A stretch of 64,000 nucleotides of DNA, taken from contig NZ_AAMY01000004.1 of assembly GCF_000152905.1 (NCBI RefSeq), positions 1 through 64,000 of the forward strand, in the 5' to 3' direction. Source of the DNA: Nitrobacter sp. Nb-311A (GTDB lineage: Bacteria > Pseudomonadota > Alphaproteobacteria > Rhizobiales > Xanthobacteraceae). Positions within the stretch are counted from its first letter, which is position 1; every line of letters starts with the position of its first letter. Positions 36,113-44,284 of this stretch are shown here, in pieces. The notes under the pieces were generated by a model. The model did no database searches. It was not told where the DNA came from and saw nothing but the letters and a program-made list of their open reading frames with translations. The translations under genes and the position numbers were made by a program.

Positions 36113-37804
36113 CTAGCGGATCTGGTTGATGAGGTCCGCGCCGCGCACGACGACACGATCGGAGGCATTAAGGCCAGCTGCGACGATTATGTTTTTGGCA
36201 TCGAGCGGCTCGATCCGGACGGGTTTTGGCTCGAAACGTTCAGGGGCGACATGCACCCAGACAACGCTCTCGCCGTTGTTGGTCTGGACCACGGCGTCGC
36301 GCGGAAAGATCAGACCCTCCTTCGCCCTGCCGCCCTGGACGAGCACGGTGACAGGTTGACCGATACGAAGGCTCGACGGGGGCTGCGGAATGGAGAAGTG
36401 AACCACCGACGCGTGCTGCCTCAGCGCGCGGCTGGTTCCGAGATAAGACAAAAGAAACGAGGTGCCGTCCGAATCTGACGCCGTCGCTTGGACAGGACCC
36501 GCGGGATCAAGCTCGTCGTAGGCCAATGCTTCGACCCAGAGTCCTTGAGGATCGGCGATTTCGAACAGAACGTCTTGCGGCTGCACGACCTGACCAGGCA
36601 CCGCCTTGGCCGCTGTGATGATGCCATCGGTCGATGCCCGCAAAAGCTCAAAGCCACCACGAGAGTTACGCATGGTCTCGCGTCGGGCCCGCAATCCTGC
36701 CAGTTCACTCTCAAGATCGTGGAGTTGACCCATCGGCGCGGCGCCGCGTTCAGCCAGCGGACGGAGGCGATTAATCTTGGTTTCAGCGAGCGCGATGAAT
36801 TGCTCGATTTCCCCCATCTTCTCGGAAATCGTCGTGCGGTCTGCCACGGGCAGATAAGGTTCGATCCGGAGAAGCGTTTCTCCCTTGGTGACTTTCTGCC
36901 CGATCCGCGGCAACGTTCCGTTGTTGGGGACGATGCGGCCGCCGTAGAGGCTTTGGACAATGCTGCTGCGGTTTGGATCGCCGATAATACGGCCGATCAA
37001 ATTAAATGCTGGCCGCGCAGTTCCGGGTTCGGCGGTAGCCGTGCGGATATCCAGTAGGCGCTGCGTCGGCTTGGCAGCAAACGCGGTGCCGTCCGAGAGC
37101 CGTCGGGGGGCGTCGCTTTGAGCTTGTAGCTGTGGCGTGCTGGGCGACATTCCCGCGTTCTGCCATCCGGCGGATGCGACGGCCGCCAGAAACAAGCAAG
37201 CTCCAGATGTCAGCCCGGCGATGGAGGCCGCGTTGCGCCGTCCCCGACGTCTCAGATAACCGAACAGAATACCAATTATGCTTCCCGCTAGAAGAAGGAC
37301 TGCCAGTGTCCCCATCGGGGAAATCCGTGTCGAATTGTGCCGCGTGTTCGGTTGGATCGGCTGAGAGGGCATGAAGGAATCGACGAGCAGGTCGTCACCC
37401 TTTCCACCACTGATCGCGAAGATCACCTCCGTCGATCCGGAATGGCCCAGATCAGGAAAGGGAATTGTATAGCCGTTCGGGCCGCGCTTGGCTTCGACCG
37501 CTTCGAAATCGCCGATCGTGACCTGCAAGTTGACATCCGTGACAGGTTGGTTGGACACAGCGTCATCGATAAAAATCAAAAAACTGCCGTTCTTCAGGAT
37601 ACCGACGATTTCGTAGCGTGCGGATTGCGCCGTCACCCGAGGAAACACAGACGAGGCGGCTGCCGATTTTTGATCGTCGCCATGATCGTGCCCCTCATGG
37701 GCTATCGAAACGGAAATACTGAGCACCAAGGCAAACAGACAGCCAAATCCAATGGCCCCAAGCCTTGCGAACTGCCCACGCGGGCAGCATTGATTCAGGA
37801 ACAT
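36113..37804 (-). CDS. RND periplasmic adaptor with extended N-terminus
   Basis: A 563-residue membrane-fusion protein. Residues 1-36 form a signal-type segment ending in AHEGHDHGDDQ, a His-rich stretch. A beta-sandwich-like domain follows (about 55-150), then a membrane helix (MGTLAVLLLAGSIIGILFGY), a second hydrophobic stretch, and the HlyD/CusB adaptor region (about 250-563) with GGRIVPNNGTLPRIGQKV, a coiled-coil hairpin and the barrel. The N-terminal extension is longer than in classic CusB. Cotranscribed with the pump. Confidence 0.88.
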   Translation of the reverse strand: MFLNQCCPRGQFARLGAIGFGCLFALVLSISVSIAHEGHDHGDDQKSAAASSVFPRVTAQSARYEIVGILKNGSFLIFIDDAVSNQPVTDVNLQVTIGDFEAVEAKRGPNGYTIPFPDLGHSGSTEVIFAISGGKGDDLLVDSFMPSQPIQPNTRHNSTRISPMGTLAVLLLAGSIIGILFGYLRRRGRRNAASIAGLTSGACLFLAAVASAGWQNAGMSPSTPQLQAQSDAPRRLSDGTAFAAKPTQRLLDIRTATAEPGTARPAFNLIGRIIGDPNRSSIVQSLYGGRIVPNNGTLPRIGQKVTKGETLLRIEPYLPVADRTTISEKMGEIEQFIALAETKINRLRPLAERGAAPMGQLHDLESELAGLRARRETMRNSRGGFELLRASTDGIITAAKAVPGQVVQPQDVLFEIADPQGLWVEALAYDELDPAGPVQATASDSDGTSFLLSYLGTSRALRQHASVVHFSIPQPPSSLRIGQPVTVLVQGGRAKEGLIFPRDAVVQTNNGESVVWVHVAPERFEPKPVRIEPLDAKNIIVAAGLNASDRVVVRGADLINQIR

Positions 37805-37855
37805 TCAAAACCCCTTCAGACATGCGATTTTGCAGCAGCCGAAAGGCCGCCCGGA

Positions 37856-38290
37856 CTACGCGATGCTGGGGGTACTTGGCGGGCGGATCAGAGCGGCCGG
37901 ATCGATGCCGTCGGCGCGCTCCGATGGAGGCAGTTGGACAAAGCCGACGAACCCAGTTGGATCAGACAAAATGGGTGCAGTCGGAATGGTAACGGACATG
38001 CAAAATAATATGCACAACAACGGTGCGAAGTCGCCATCATGGTGACGATCGGCCTGACTGTGAACATGGCCCTCGGCGATGTCACCATGGTGGACATGCA
38101 CGTGGCCTGCGAGGTGGCCGTGGTAGTGCATAGAACCGCTCAGGACAACCGCCGGCTCAGGTAGTACGCCAGCGGCGGCCGACACCTGAGAAATCGACAT
38201 CATCATAGTCTGAACCAAAAGCGTACCTACCGCCAGGAACATCATCATCCTGGCGAGAGGGAGAAACTTGAGGTGCCGCTTGTGGTTCAT
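37856..38290 (-). CDS. His-rich exported protein heading the efflux cluster
   Basis: A 144-residue protein with an N-terminal hydrophobic segment (MMMFLAVGTLLVQTMMMSIS) and a cluster of His (MHYHGHLAGHVHVHHGD and HVHSQADRHHDGD). A second hydrophobic stretch (APLLCILFCMSVTIPTAPIL) follows. I infer metal binding in the periplasm, as a buffer or sensor for the pump. ATG 38290 fits the signal segment better than the in-frame start at 38326. It lies 51 bases before the adaptor gene. Confidence 0.6.
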   Translation of the reverse strand: MNHKRHLKFLPLARMMMFLAVGTLLVQTMMMSISQVSAAAGVLPEPAVVLSGSMHYHGHLAGHVHVHHGDIAEGHVHSQADRHHDGDFAPLLCILFCMSVTIPTAPILSDPTGFVGFVQLPPSERADGIDPAALIRPPSTPSIA

Positions 38291-38326
38291 TGCCCTCAAA
38301 CTAGGAGAGAATGGAGCCGCAAACAA

Positions 38327-38824
38327 GGTGCCGCCTTAATGCACAAGCGCGTGTCGCCTCGCGCGTGTCGTCTCGCCCTTGTCGTATAGCCGGAGGAATG
38401 CAACGACTAAAAATTGGATCCAGCCCCTGACGGGACTCATCGTCTCCAAGATGACCATGATCCGACGCTGACGGGCGCGAGGCGGTGCAGTTTGCTCTCG
38501 ACAAGAGCCCGAGTGACGAAGATACCCGGGTGCTTCGTGTGATGCTCGAGGGCGGGCGGACCGAGGATCAAGCGCGCGCTGGTGGCCCCCAAGAACGCTG
38601 CATTTACGAGAGGCCGGTCTCCGCGCAAGATGGCTCGACCTGATCACGAACGGTTCGCGACACCATTCCTGGCGGCTCTGTTGAAAATCTCCCGAGGAGC
38701 CAGTCGCCCAAATTGCAAAACTGAATCGTTTGCTCGTGGAATAGTAGTTCACGGTCGTTCGCCGATGCTTATTCGACTGATATTCGACGATATCCGCGAA
38801 ATCTCCGTAAGTTATTGATTTTAC
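38327..38824. other. Region between efflux cluster and tRNA-Glu
   Basis: About 500 bases. On the minus strand 38628-38437 reads a plausible protein piece, AAFLGATSARLILGPPALEH then KHPGIFVTRALVESKLHRLA, without ribosome binding site and broken on both sides; probably a remnant. This is the right edge of the island. Confidence 0.4.
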
Positions 38825-38871
38825 TGGCGCTCCCTAGGGGAATCGAACCCCTGTTTCAGCCTTGAGAGGGC
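38825..38871. repeat. Right attachment-site repeat within tRNA-Glu
   Basis: The 47-nt partner of 6474-6520. It covers the CCA end, acceptor, T-arm and the 3' side of the anticodon arm of the tRNA gene. The match stops just past the anticodon loop, a common crossover position for tRNA-targeting integrases. Confidence 0.9.
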
Positions 38872-38899
38872 CGCGTCCTAACCGCTAGACGAAGGGAGC
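38825..38899 (-). tRNA. tRNA-Glu (anticodon CTC)
   Basis: The minus strand reads GCTCCCTTCGTCTAGCGGTT at the 5' end and closes with AGGGAGC-G-CCA, so the CCA is encoded. Acceptor (7 bp), D-arm, anticodon arm with loop CTCTCAA and T-arm (CAGGGGTTCGATTCCCCTA) all fold. Total length 75 nt including CCA. The 3' half is supplied by the island att repeat, so integration keeps the gene functional. Confidence 0.97.
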
Positions 38900-38952
38900 G
38901 TATGAACAGGCAATAACCTCGAAATCGCTACGCTGCAAGGTGTCTCCCGACA

Positions 38953-39285
38953 TCAAGGCTCGCGTGCGAAACTCAGCGTTCCGGCCGATCGCAACGTACG
39001 TAAGTCGAACATTCGTATCTGGATGGAGCCGCCGAGATCGAGGGTCACCACGAGGCGGTCATCCGCGACCGCAGTTGCGACGATCTTGGCATCCTTTGGC
39101 AGGGTCGCGGTGACGTCGGCCGCCGGCCTGCTTCCCTCGACGCGGAAAAAGCGATAGCCGATAGCAACCAAAACGGCCGCCACGGCGAGGGCCGTGGTCA
39201 GACCAGCGACCAACATCATCCGCCGAACCCGCGCGAACAGCACGGCCTGTTCCGGCGTCGGTTCAGGGTTCAAAGGCTCGGTCAT
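38953..39285 (-). CDS. Small membrane-anchored hypothetical protein
   Basis: A 110-residue protein with one transmembrane helix (about residues 22-44, RMMLVAGLTTALAVAAVLVA) and a C-terminal periplasmic part with short beta strands (DAKIVATAVADDRLVVTLDL). Similar proteins stand upstream of RluA-type genes in Bradyrhizobiaceae; function unknown. ATG 39285 and the ATG of the divergent gene (39284) overlap in a single CATG, so both promoters must lie inside the opposite coding region. Confidence 0.7.
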   Translation of the reverse strand: MTEPLNPEPTPEQAVLFARVRRMMLVAGLTTALAVAAVLVAIGYRFFRVEGSRPAADVTATLPKDAKIVATAVADDRLVVTLDLGGSIQIRMFDLRTLRSAGTLSFAREP

Positions 39286-40339
39286 GCAAGGCTCGGCTCT
39301 CAAAGGTTCACCATCGGATCAGAGGCTGGACGTCGTTGTCACCGGTAACGAGGGGTCGGCGCGCCTTGACCGCGTCCTTGCCGTTCACAGCCCCGATCTA
39401 TCGCGATCACGCTTGAAATCCCTGATTCTCGCCGGCCACGTCAGTGTTGTGAAAAAAGCGTCTGCTGCGGAGCGGACGAGCGGTCCACCCTCTGTTTCCG
39501 ACCCCGCTTATCATGTCGCTCCGGGAGATACGATCACAATCCGCGTGCCGCCGCCAATATCGGCCAAACCGCAAGGGGAGGCCATCGCACTGGATATCGT
39601 TTACGAGGACAACGATCTCATCGTCATCAACAAGCCCAAGGGTCTGGTGGTTCATCCCGGAGCGGGCCACCAGGCCGGAACGCTGGTCAACGCTCTCATT
39701 GCGCATTGCGGCGGGAGCCTGTCCGGCATCGGCGGCGTCTGCCGGCCCGGCATCGTGCATCGGCTCGACAAGGACACCACCGGCCTGATGGTGGCTGCCA
39801 AGAATGACGCCGCACACAAGTCACTGAGCACGCAGTTCGCGGATCACGGACGCACGGGAGCGATGCGGCGCGGTTACCTGGCTTTTGTCTGGGGACTGCC
39901 GAACCGCCCCCACGGCACCATCGACGCTCCGATAGACCGGCACCCTTACGCACGCGAAAAAATGGCCGTACGCGCAGGCGGGCGGGAAGCGATCACCCAT
40001 TGGGATGTAGTGCAGGCCTTTGATGATCCGGCCGGTAAGTCGGTGGCGGCCCTTCTCGCCTGCCGGCTCGCCACCGGCCGCACACACCAGATTAGGGTTC
40101 ATCTCGCCCATGCCGGCCATCCTCTGATGGGAGACGGCGTCTATGGATCGCATTTCAGGACCAAGGCCAATCATCTGGGCCCGCGGGCCGCGGCTGCCCT
40201 GAGCGCTCTCGGGCGGCAGGCCCTTCACGCGTCCCTTCTCGTCATCGAACATCCCCGGACTGGAGAAATTCTGCGCTGGGAAACGGGTCTGCCGGAGGAC
40301 CTGGCCTTGCTTCGATCGGCCTTAACGGCGGCGGAATGA
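39284..40339 (+). CDS. rluD: RluA/RluD family pseudouridine synthase
   Basis: A 351-residue rRNA pseudouridine synthase. The N-terminal S4-like RNA-binding domain (about 25-90, GSARLDRVLAVHSPDLSRSR) is followed by the catalytic domain with HRLDKDTTGLMVAAKN, which contains the active-site Asp. Later motifs LACRLATGRTHQIRVHLAHA are typical. It modifies 23S rRNA uridines; the D subtype is likely but not certain. ATG 39284 overlaps the divergent start, and an upstream in-frame start (39194) lies antisense to the neighbour. Confidence 0.9.
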   Translation: MQGSALKGSPSDQRLDVVVTGNEGSARLDRVLAVHSPDLSRSRLKSLILAGHVSVVKKASAAERTSGPPSVSDPAYHVAPGDTITIRVPPPISAKPQGEAIALDIVYEDNDLIVINKPKGLVVHPGAGHQAGTLVNALIAHCGGSLSGIGGVCRPGIVHRLDKDTTGLMVAAKNDAAHKSLSTQFADHGRTGAMRRGYLAFVWGLPNRPHGTIDAPIDRHPYAREKMAVRAGGREAITHWDVVQAFDDPAGKSVAALLACRLATGRTHQIRVHLAHAGHPLMGDGVYGSHFRTKANHLGPRAAAALSALGRQALHASLLVIEHPRTGEILRWETGLPEDLALLRSALTAAE

Positions 40340-40552
40340 CGCAATTTCCGAAAAAGAACAAGTATAAGAGAGGCTTGGGATGTGATCACGAAAACGTAAT
40401 CACTTTTTGTTCTTCTTTTTTTGCCTCGCTTCGTATATGCTGCACCTGCGTTGAACATCCAACGCGGAACATCGCAGCGTGGTCGGCTTTAACAAGGGAC
40501 TGCCTGCCGGGCTCGCCGCTGTCGGGAGCCTGAACCAGTGGAGGGCGCAATC

Positions 40553-41452
40553 ATGGCCCGTACTGCTACCCTACCGGTGCTCAATGGAGAGTCCGGACTT
40601 TCTCGTTATCTTGCGGAAATCCGCAAATTCCCGATGCTGGAACCGCACGAGGAATACATGTTCGCCAAGCGTTTGCGCGAACATGACGACCGCGACGCGG
40701 CGCATCATCTGGTGACCAGCCACCTGCGGCTCGTGGCGAAGATCGCCATGGGCTATCGCGGCTACGGCCTGCCGATATCCGAAGTTGTTTCGGAAGGCAA
40801 CGTCGGCTTGATGCAGGCGGTAAAGCGATTCGAGCCCGAGAAGGGTTTTCGCCTCGCCACATATGCGATGTGGTGGATCAAAGCGTCAATACAAGAGTAT
40901 ATCCTGCGTTCGTGGTCGCTCGTGAAGATGGGCACAACCGCGAACCAGAAGAAACTGTTCTTCAATTTGCGGAAGGCGAAGAGCAAGATCTCCGCGCTTG
41001 ATGAAGGCGATATGCGTCCGGATCAGGTCAAGCTCATCGCCAGGCGTCTCGGCGTTACGGAACAGGACGTTGTCGACATGAACCGCCGCCTCGGTGGCGA
41101 TGCATCGCTCAATGCTCCGATCCGTGATGATGGCGAAGCCGGCGAATGGCAGGACTGGCTGGTCGATCAGTCGCCCACTCAGGAAGCCGTCATGGCTGAA
41201 CACGAGGAGTTCGATCATCGTCGTCGCGCATTGACCGGCGCAATGGGCGTGCTTAATCCGCGCGAGCGCCGCATCTTCGAGGCCCGACGCCTCGCAGATG
41301 AGCCGATGACGCTGGAGGATCTCGCTGCCGAGTTCAATGTGTCGCGCGAACGCGTGAGACAGATCGAGGTTCGCGCCTTCGAGAAGGTGCAGTCAGCGGT
41401 GAAGACTACGATCGCACAGCAAGAACAAGCTGCCATGGAGGCCGCCCGCTAA
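40553..41452 (+). CDS. rpoH: RNA polymerase sigma-32 factor RpoH
   Basis: A 299-residue heat-shock sigma factor. Region 2 contains HLVTSHLRLVAKIAMGYRGY and EGNVGLMQAVKRFEPEKGF, with TYAMWWIKASIQEYIL; the RpoH box is QKKLFFNLRKAKSKI. Region 4 has the helix-turn-helix DLAAEFNVSRERVRQIEVRA. ATG 40553 is used over an upstream in-frame ATG (40538) because it follows GGAGGGC. The 213-base upstream region is AT-rich for this genome, as expected for a regulated promoter. A terminator follows the stop. Confidence 0.96.
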   Translation: MARTATLPVLNGESGLSRYLAEIRKFPMLEPHEEYMFAKRLREHDDRDAAHHLVTSHLRLVAKIAMGYRGYGLPISEVVSEGNVGLMQAVKRFEPEKGFRLATYAMWWIKASIQEYILRSWSLVKMGTTANQKKLFFNLRKAKSKISALDEGDMRPDQVKLIARRLGVTEQDVVDMNRRLGGDASLNAPIRDDGEAGEWQDWLVDQSPTQEAVMAEHEEFDHRRRALTGAMGVLNPRERRIFEARRLADEPMTLEDLAAEFNVSRERVRQIEVRAFEKVQSAVKTTIAQQEQAAMEAAR

Positions 41453-41477
41453 AGGGGGAGCCTCCGTTCAAGAGATG

Positions 41478-41512
41478 AAAAAGGGCCGGCGCGGCGACGC
41501 CGGTCCTTTTTG
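41478..41512 (+). terminator. rpoH terminator
   Basis: AAAAAGGGCCGGCG pairs with CGCCGGTCCTTTTT (one G-U pair) over a six-base loop, 25 bases after the rpoH stop. The flanking A and T runs also let it serve the convergent diguanylate cyclase gene. Confidence 0.85.
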
Positions 41513-41550
41513 TTTGCGATGCAGGAACGCGCGCCGGTCTCGACGGTGCC

Positions 41551-42771
41551 CTATGCTTTTTGATTCGACGGAATCTGTTGTGGCGGCAGCTCCGGGGCAA
41601 GCGGTGGTGCAATGTCCCCGCAGAACGCAAACCGGTTTTTTCCCTCGTTCTTGGCCGCATAGAGCGCACGGTCTGCAGCGGCGAGCAGACGCTCCGAACA
41701 AGCTCCGATCTCCCGGGTCCATTGAGCCAGACCGATAGAGGCCGCGATGGGAATATCGGCGCCGGTGCATCCGGCGGCGTCTTCGCGGCAGGTATTCAGC
41801 ACGCGCCGCGCAATCTCCACGCCCTCTCCCAGCGTTGTGGAAGGTAACAAGACGCAGAATTCGTCGCCGCCAGTACGCGCCAGCAGATCGCCGGGCCGCA
41901 GCTGCATCTGCGTCATTAGCGTGAAATGCCGGAGGCAGGCGTCGCCGGCTGCATGACCGTGGGTGTCGTTGATCTGCTTGAAGCCGTCCAGGTCGGCCAC
42001 GAGGATCACGAAGGATTCGCCGCTGCGCTGCGACATCGCGCATCTCTCCTCCAGCCGCCCGAGCAACTGTCGCCGGTTAGCAACGCCGGTGAGGTCATCC
42101 ACAAGTGCAAGGTCGACAACCTCGTTGCGTAGTCGCTCAATCGCCATCAAAAGGAACGCGAAATTCCAGACCATCGACAGGAACACGAGGGCTAACGTCA
42201 AGGCAGCTTGAAGACCGTTGAAGTTGACGAACGATATTCCGCCGCCGATCTCGAAAACGGCGCAGACCGACCTGATCATGGTGATGCAGATGATAAGTAC
42301 GCCAACAATTCCCGCGAGCCGGGCTGCCGAACTGATGTGGTCCTCCCCGCGCGACAGCACCAGTTTCAAGGTCATGGCGATCGGTGTGGCCTGAGCCGCG
42401 GAGTAGATGAAGATGCGCATCGGCATGTCGTCGCGCACATACTGGAAAAAGGAGACTCCGGCGACGGTCATACCGACTGTGATGAAAGTGGTTTGCCAGG
42501 AGACAGGTCGTTCGTAGAAGCGCCGGATTCCCATCGTGCAGAGGCAGATCGTGAAGATCACTCCGCCGCCGCCGATCACCAGGGGAAGCTCCAGGTCGAC
42601 GTACCCGCGCAGTATGGATATTGCGGCAAAAAAAGCGGCGACGAAGGACGCCGCCGCCCAATAGGGTGCAGCCGCCAGCGTCGGATAGCTCCGCATGACG
42701 TAGGTCCAGACCAAACCCAACGCCAGGAAGTTCACAATGAACACGACCCACAGCGTCGGCACGCTCAGCAT
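41551..42771 (-). CDS. Membrane diguanylate cyclase (GGDEF)
   Basis: A 406-residue protein. Residues about 1-205 form six or seven transmembrane helices (start LWVVFIVNFLALGLVWTYVM). The GGDEF domain follows, with DDLTGVANRRQ, LVADLDGFKQINDTHGHAAG and the intact TGGDEF active site. RPGD five residues before GGDEF is an I-site for product inhibition. It should make c-di-GMP in response to a signal sensed in the membrane. It stands alone, convergent with rpoH. Confidence 0.94.
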   Translation of the reverse strand: MLSVPTLWVVFIVNFLALGLVWTYVMRSYPTLAAAPYWAAASFVAAFFAAISILRGYVDLELPLVIGGGGVIFTICLCTMGIRRFYERPVSWQTTFITVGMTVAGVSFFQYVRDDMPMRIFIYSAAQATPIAMTLKLVLSRGEDHISSAARLAGIVGVLIICITMIRSVCAVFEIGGGISFVNFNGLQAALTLALVFLSMVWNFAFLLMAIERLRNEVVDLALVDDLTGVANRRQLLGRLEERCAMSQRSGESFVILVADLDGFKQINDTHGHAAGDACLRHFTLMTQMQLRPGDLLARTGGDEFCVLLPSTTLGEGVEIARRVLNTCREDAAGCTGADIPIAASIGLAQWTREIGACSERLLAAADRALYAAKNEGKNRFAFCGDIAPPLAPELPPQQIPSNQKA

Positions 42772-43249
42772 GTTAAATTTCGGAGCATGCGACGCCCCGC
42801 CTTCCCCGGTACTTTTTTACGACTTTTGACTTCCGGCAATGTGGACTGCAGCGATTAATGGAAGCTCTCCGCGACGAGAAGATCCTGAGCCATGGTTTTG
42901 AATTAATGAATGTCGGTGGCCTGTTTCAGGCGTAATCTTCTTGCTAGTCGCTCGCAAAAGTGTCGGATGTCAAAAGACGCCCTGTCGCACCGCTAAGCCG
43001 TTGGTTATGTTCTGGAGAGAGGTCTCAAAAAGCCCGCCGGTGAAGGGGGGACACCGACGGGCCAAGCGGACGAGGGATAGAGGCGTTAGCCCGTCCAGGC
43101 AGTTAATTCTTGCAGAGCAGCAAGGTTCCTAAATTTAGGCTGTCCGGCGACACGCGCAAGATTCCATCAAGCGGGCCGGCCAACAAGACCCAGAGGAGCG
43201 TTGAAGCAGCCATACTGAATCTGACCTGCTCGCTCCGAACGATGCCCGC
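42772..43249. other. Intergenic region with a hairpin element
   Basis: About 480 bases without a gene. A GC hairpin lies at 43032-43062 (GCCCG..GGTG pairing with CACC..CGGGC), preceded by AAAA. It may be a terminator or a repeat element of this genome. Several short ORFs have no ribosome binding site. Confidence 0.5.
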
Positions 43250-43609
43250 TTACCCTGGACGTATCACTTCGTCGTTATAGTAGTCATCGAGCTCTGCACG
43301 GCGAGCTGTCCAATCGAACAGCTCGGAGCCATGCTTGGGAGCTCCTTTCAACCGATTTCCGCTAATGTCGCTGCGATAGCCGTCGAGTTCGGAGTCGTAT
43401 CTGAGCAGCTTCCATGGCACCGGGTAATGATCGTCGCCCATACCGAGAAATCCGCCCACACTCAGCACAGCATAAGCCGGTTCGCCGCTGGACTTGTTGA
43501 TCATGACGCACTCGATCGAACCTATCTTCTTATCTTCGGCACCATAGACGGCTTTCCCGGAATGCTTATCGCTCGAGATCAGGTTTTCAGTTCTTCCATC
43601 CATACCCAT
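43250..43609 (-). CDS. PRC-barrel domain protein (paralogue)
   Basis: A 119-residue PRC-barrel protein, very close to the island copy at 12419-12832 (shared GKAVYGAEDKKIGSIE, GEPAYAVLS and SELFDWTA). It lacks the island copy's longer C-terminal tail and ends YNDEVIRPG. A GAAGGAGAAG-type ribosome binding site precedes ATG 43609. Function unknown; such proteins are often stress-linked. Confidence 0.88.
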   Translation of the reverse strand: MGMDGRTENLISSDKHSGKAVYGAEDKKIGSIECVMINKSSGEPAYAVLSVGGFLGMGDDHYPVPWKLLRYDSELDGYRSDISGNRLKGAPKHGSELFDWTARRAELDDYYNDEVIRPG

Positions 43610-43965
43610 CAGCTTCTCCTTCCGTGGTGGGAAATAAAAGCATTCGCCATACCGAATGTTCCGAAATGCGGTTCATCAGCCGATTGTGGCGACATCGGAC
43701 CGCGGAAGAACTCAAGACGTGGTCGTATTTCTTCGGATATTGCCGGATCATCTTGAGTGAGCGCGGTGGAGCGCTGACGGAAGGGGCGCGCAAGCGGTAA
43801 AATCTTTGCGGGAAGGGTTTGGACAGGGTTCCTTTTCTCGGGGAATGCGAGTAAAGATATATCTGTGATACATCAATTGAGAGGGGCGACCGGATTCGAA
43901 ATCTGCCAACGGAGTTGCCTGCGGCTGGATTCAGAAGCTAGATTCACAAAAGGAAAGGCACGGCG
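43610..43965. other. Intergenic region between divergent genes
   Basis: About 355 bases between the PRC-barrel gene and the small membrane-protein gene. No gene seen; it should hold both promoters. The stretch before 43870 is AT-rich but I cannot fix a promoter. Confidence 0.45.
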
Positions 43966-44226
43966 ATGGAAAGTATGAGCAAAGGTAGAGTCGTTATTAT
44001 CGTTGCGCTGACGGGCATATTGCTGGCTACAGGCGTGTGGATGATTTCGATCTTGAATCAGACCGCCGGCGTCGAAATAGGAAAACATGGCTGGATTGCG
44101 TTGGGTCTTGGCACGTTCTTTTCGCTCGTCATCGGATGCGGATTGATGGTCCTGATGTTCATCAGCAGCCGCTACGGGCACGATGAAGCAGCGGATCCCT
44201 TTCGGAAACGGCCGCCTTCAAATTAA
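43966..44226 (+). CDS. Small two-helix membrane protein
   Basis: An 86-residue protein with two transmembrane helices (RVVIIVALTGILLATGVWMI and LGTFFSLVIGCGLMVLMFIS) and a short cytoplasmic tail. A ribosome binding site (AAAGGAAAGG) lies before ATG 43966. Similar small proteins occur in Bradyrhizobiaceae without assigned function. It converges with nadC. Confidence 0.7.
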   Translation: MESMSKGRVVIIVALTGILLATGVWMISILNQTAGVEIGKHGWIALGLGTFFSLVIGCGLMVLMFISSRYGHDEAADPFRKRPPSN

Positions 44227-44284
44227 ATCAGGCGTAAGCTCCGAGTCCGCGTCTCTGGCCACCTGAGCGACGCTCGACGTCGGA

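Larger units (their letters stand above)
6474..38871. mobile_element. Putative genomic island integrated at tRNA-Glu(CTC)
   Basis: Bounded by the 47-nt direct repeats at 6474-6520 and 38825-38871, with a tyrosine recombinase just inside the left end and an AlpA-like regulator and primase-like gene next to it. Cargo includes the type I-C CRISPR-Cas locus, LigD, oxidoreductases and an RND efflux cluster. Several internal genes are decayed, so the element is probably old or composite. The boundary assignment is an inference from the repeat and the integrase; there is no comparison with an empty site. Confidence 0.8.
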
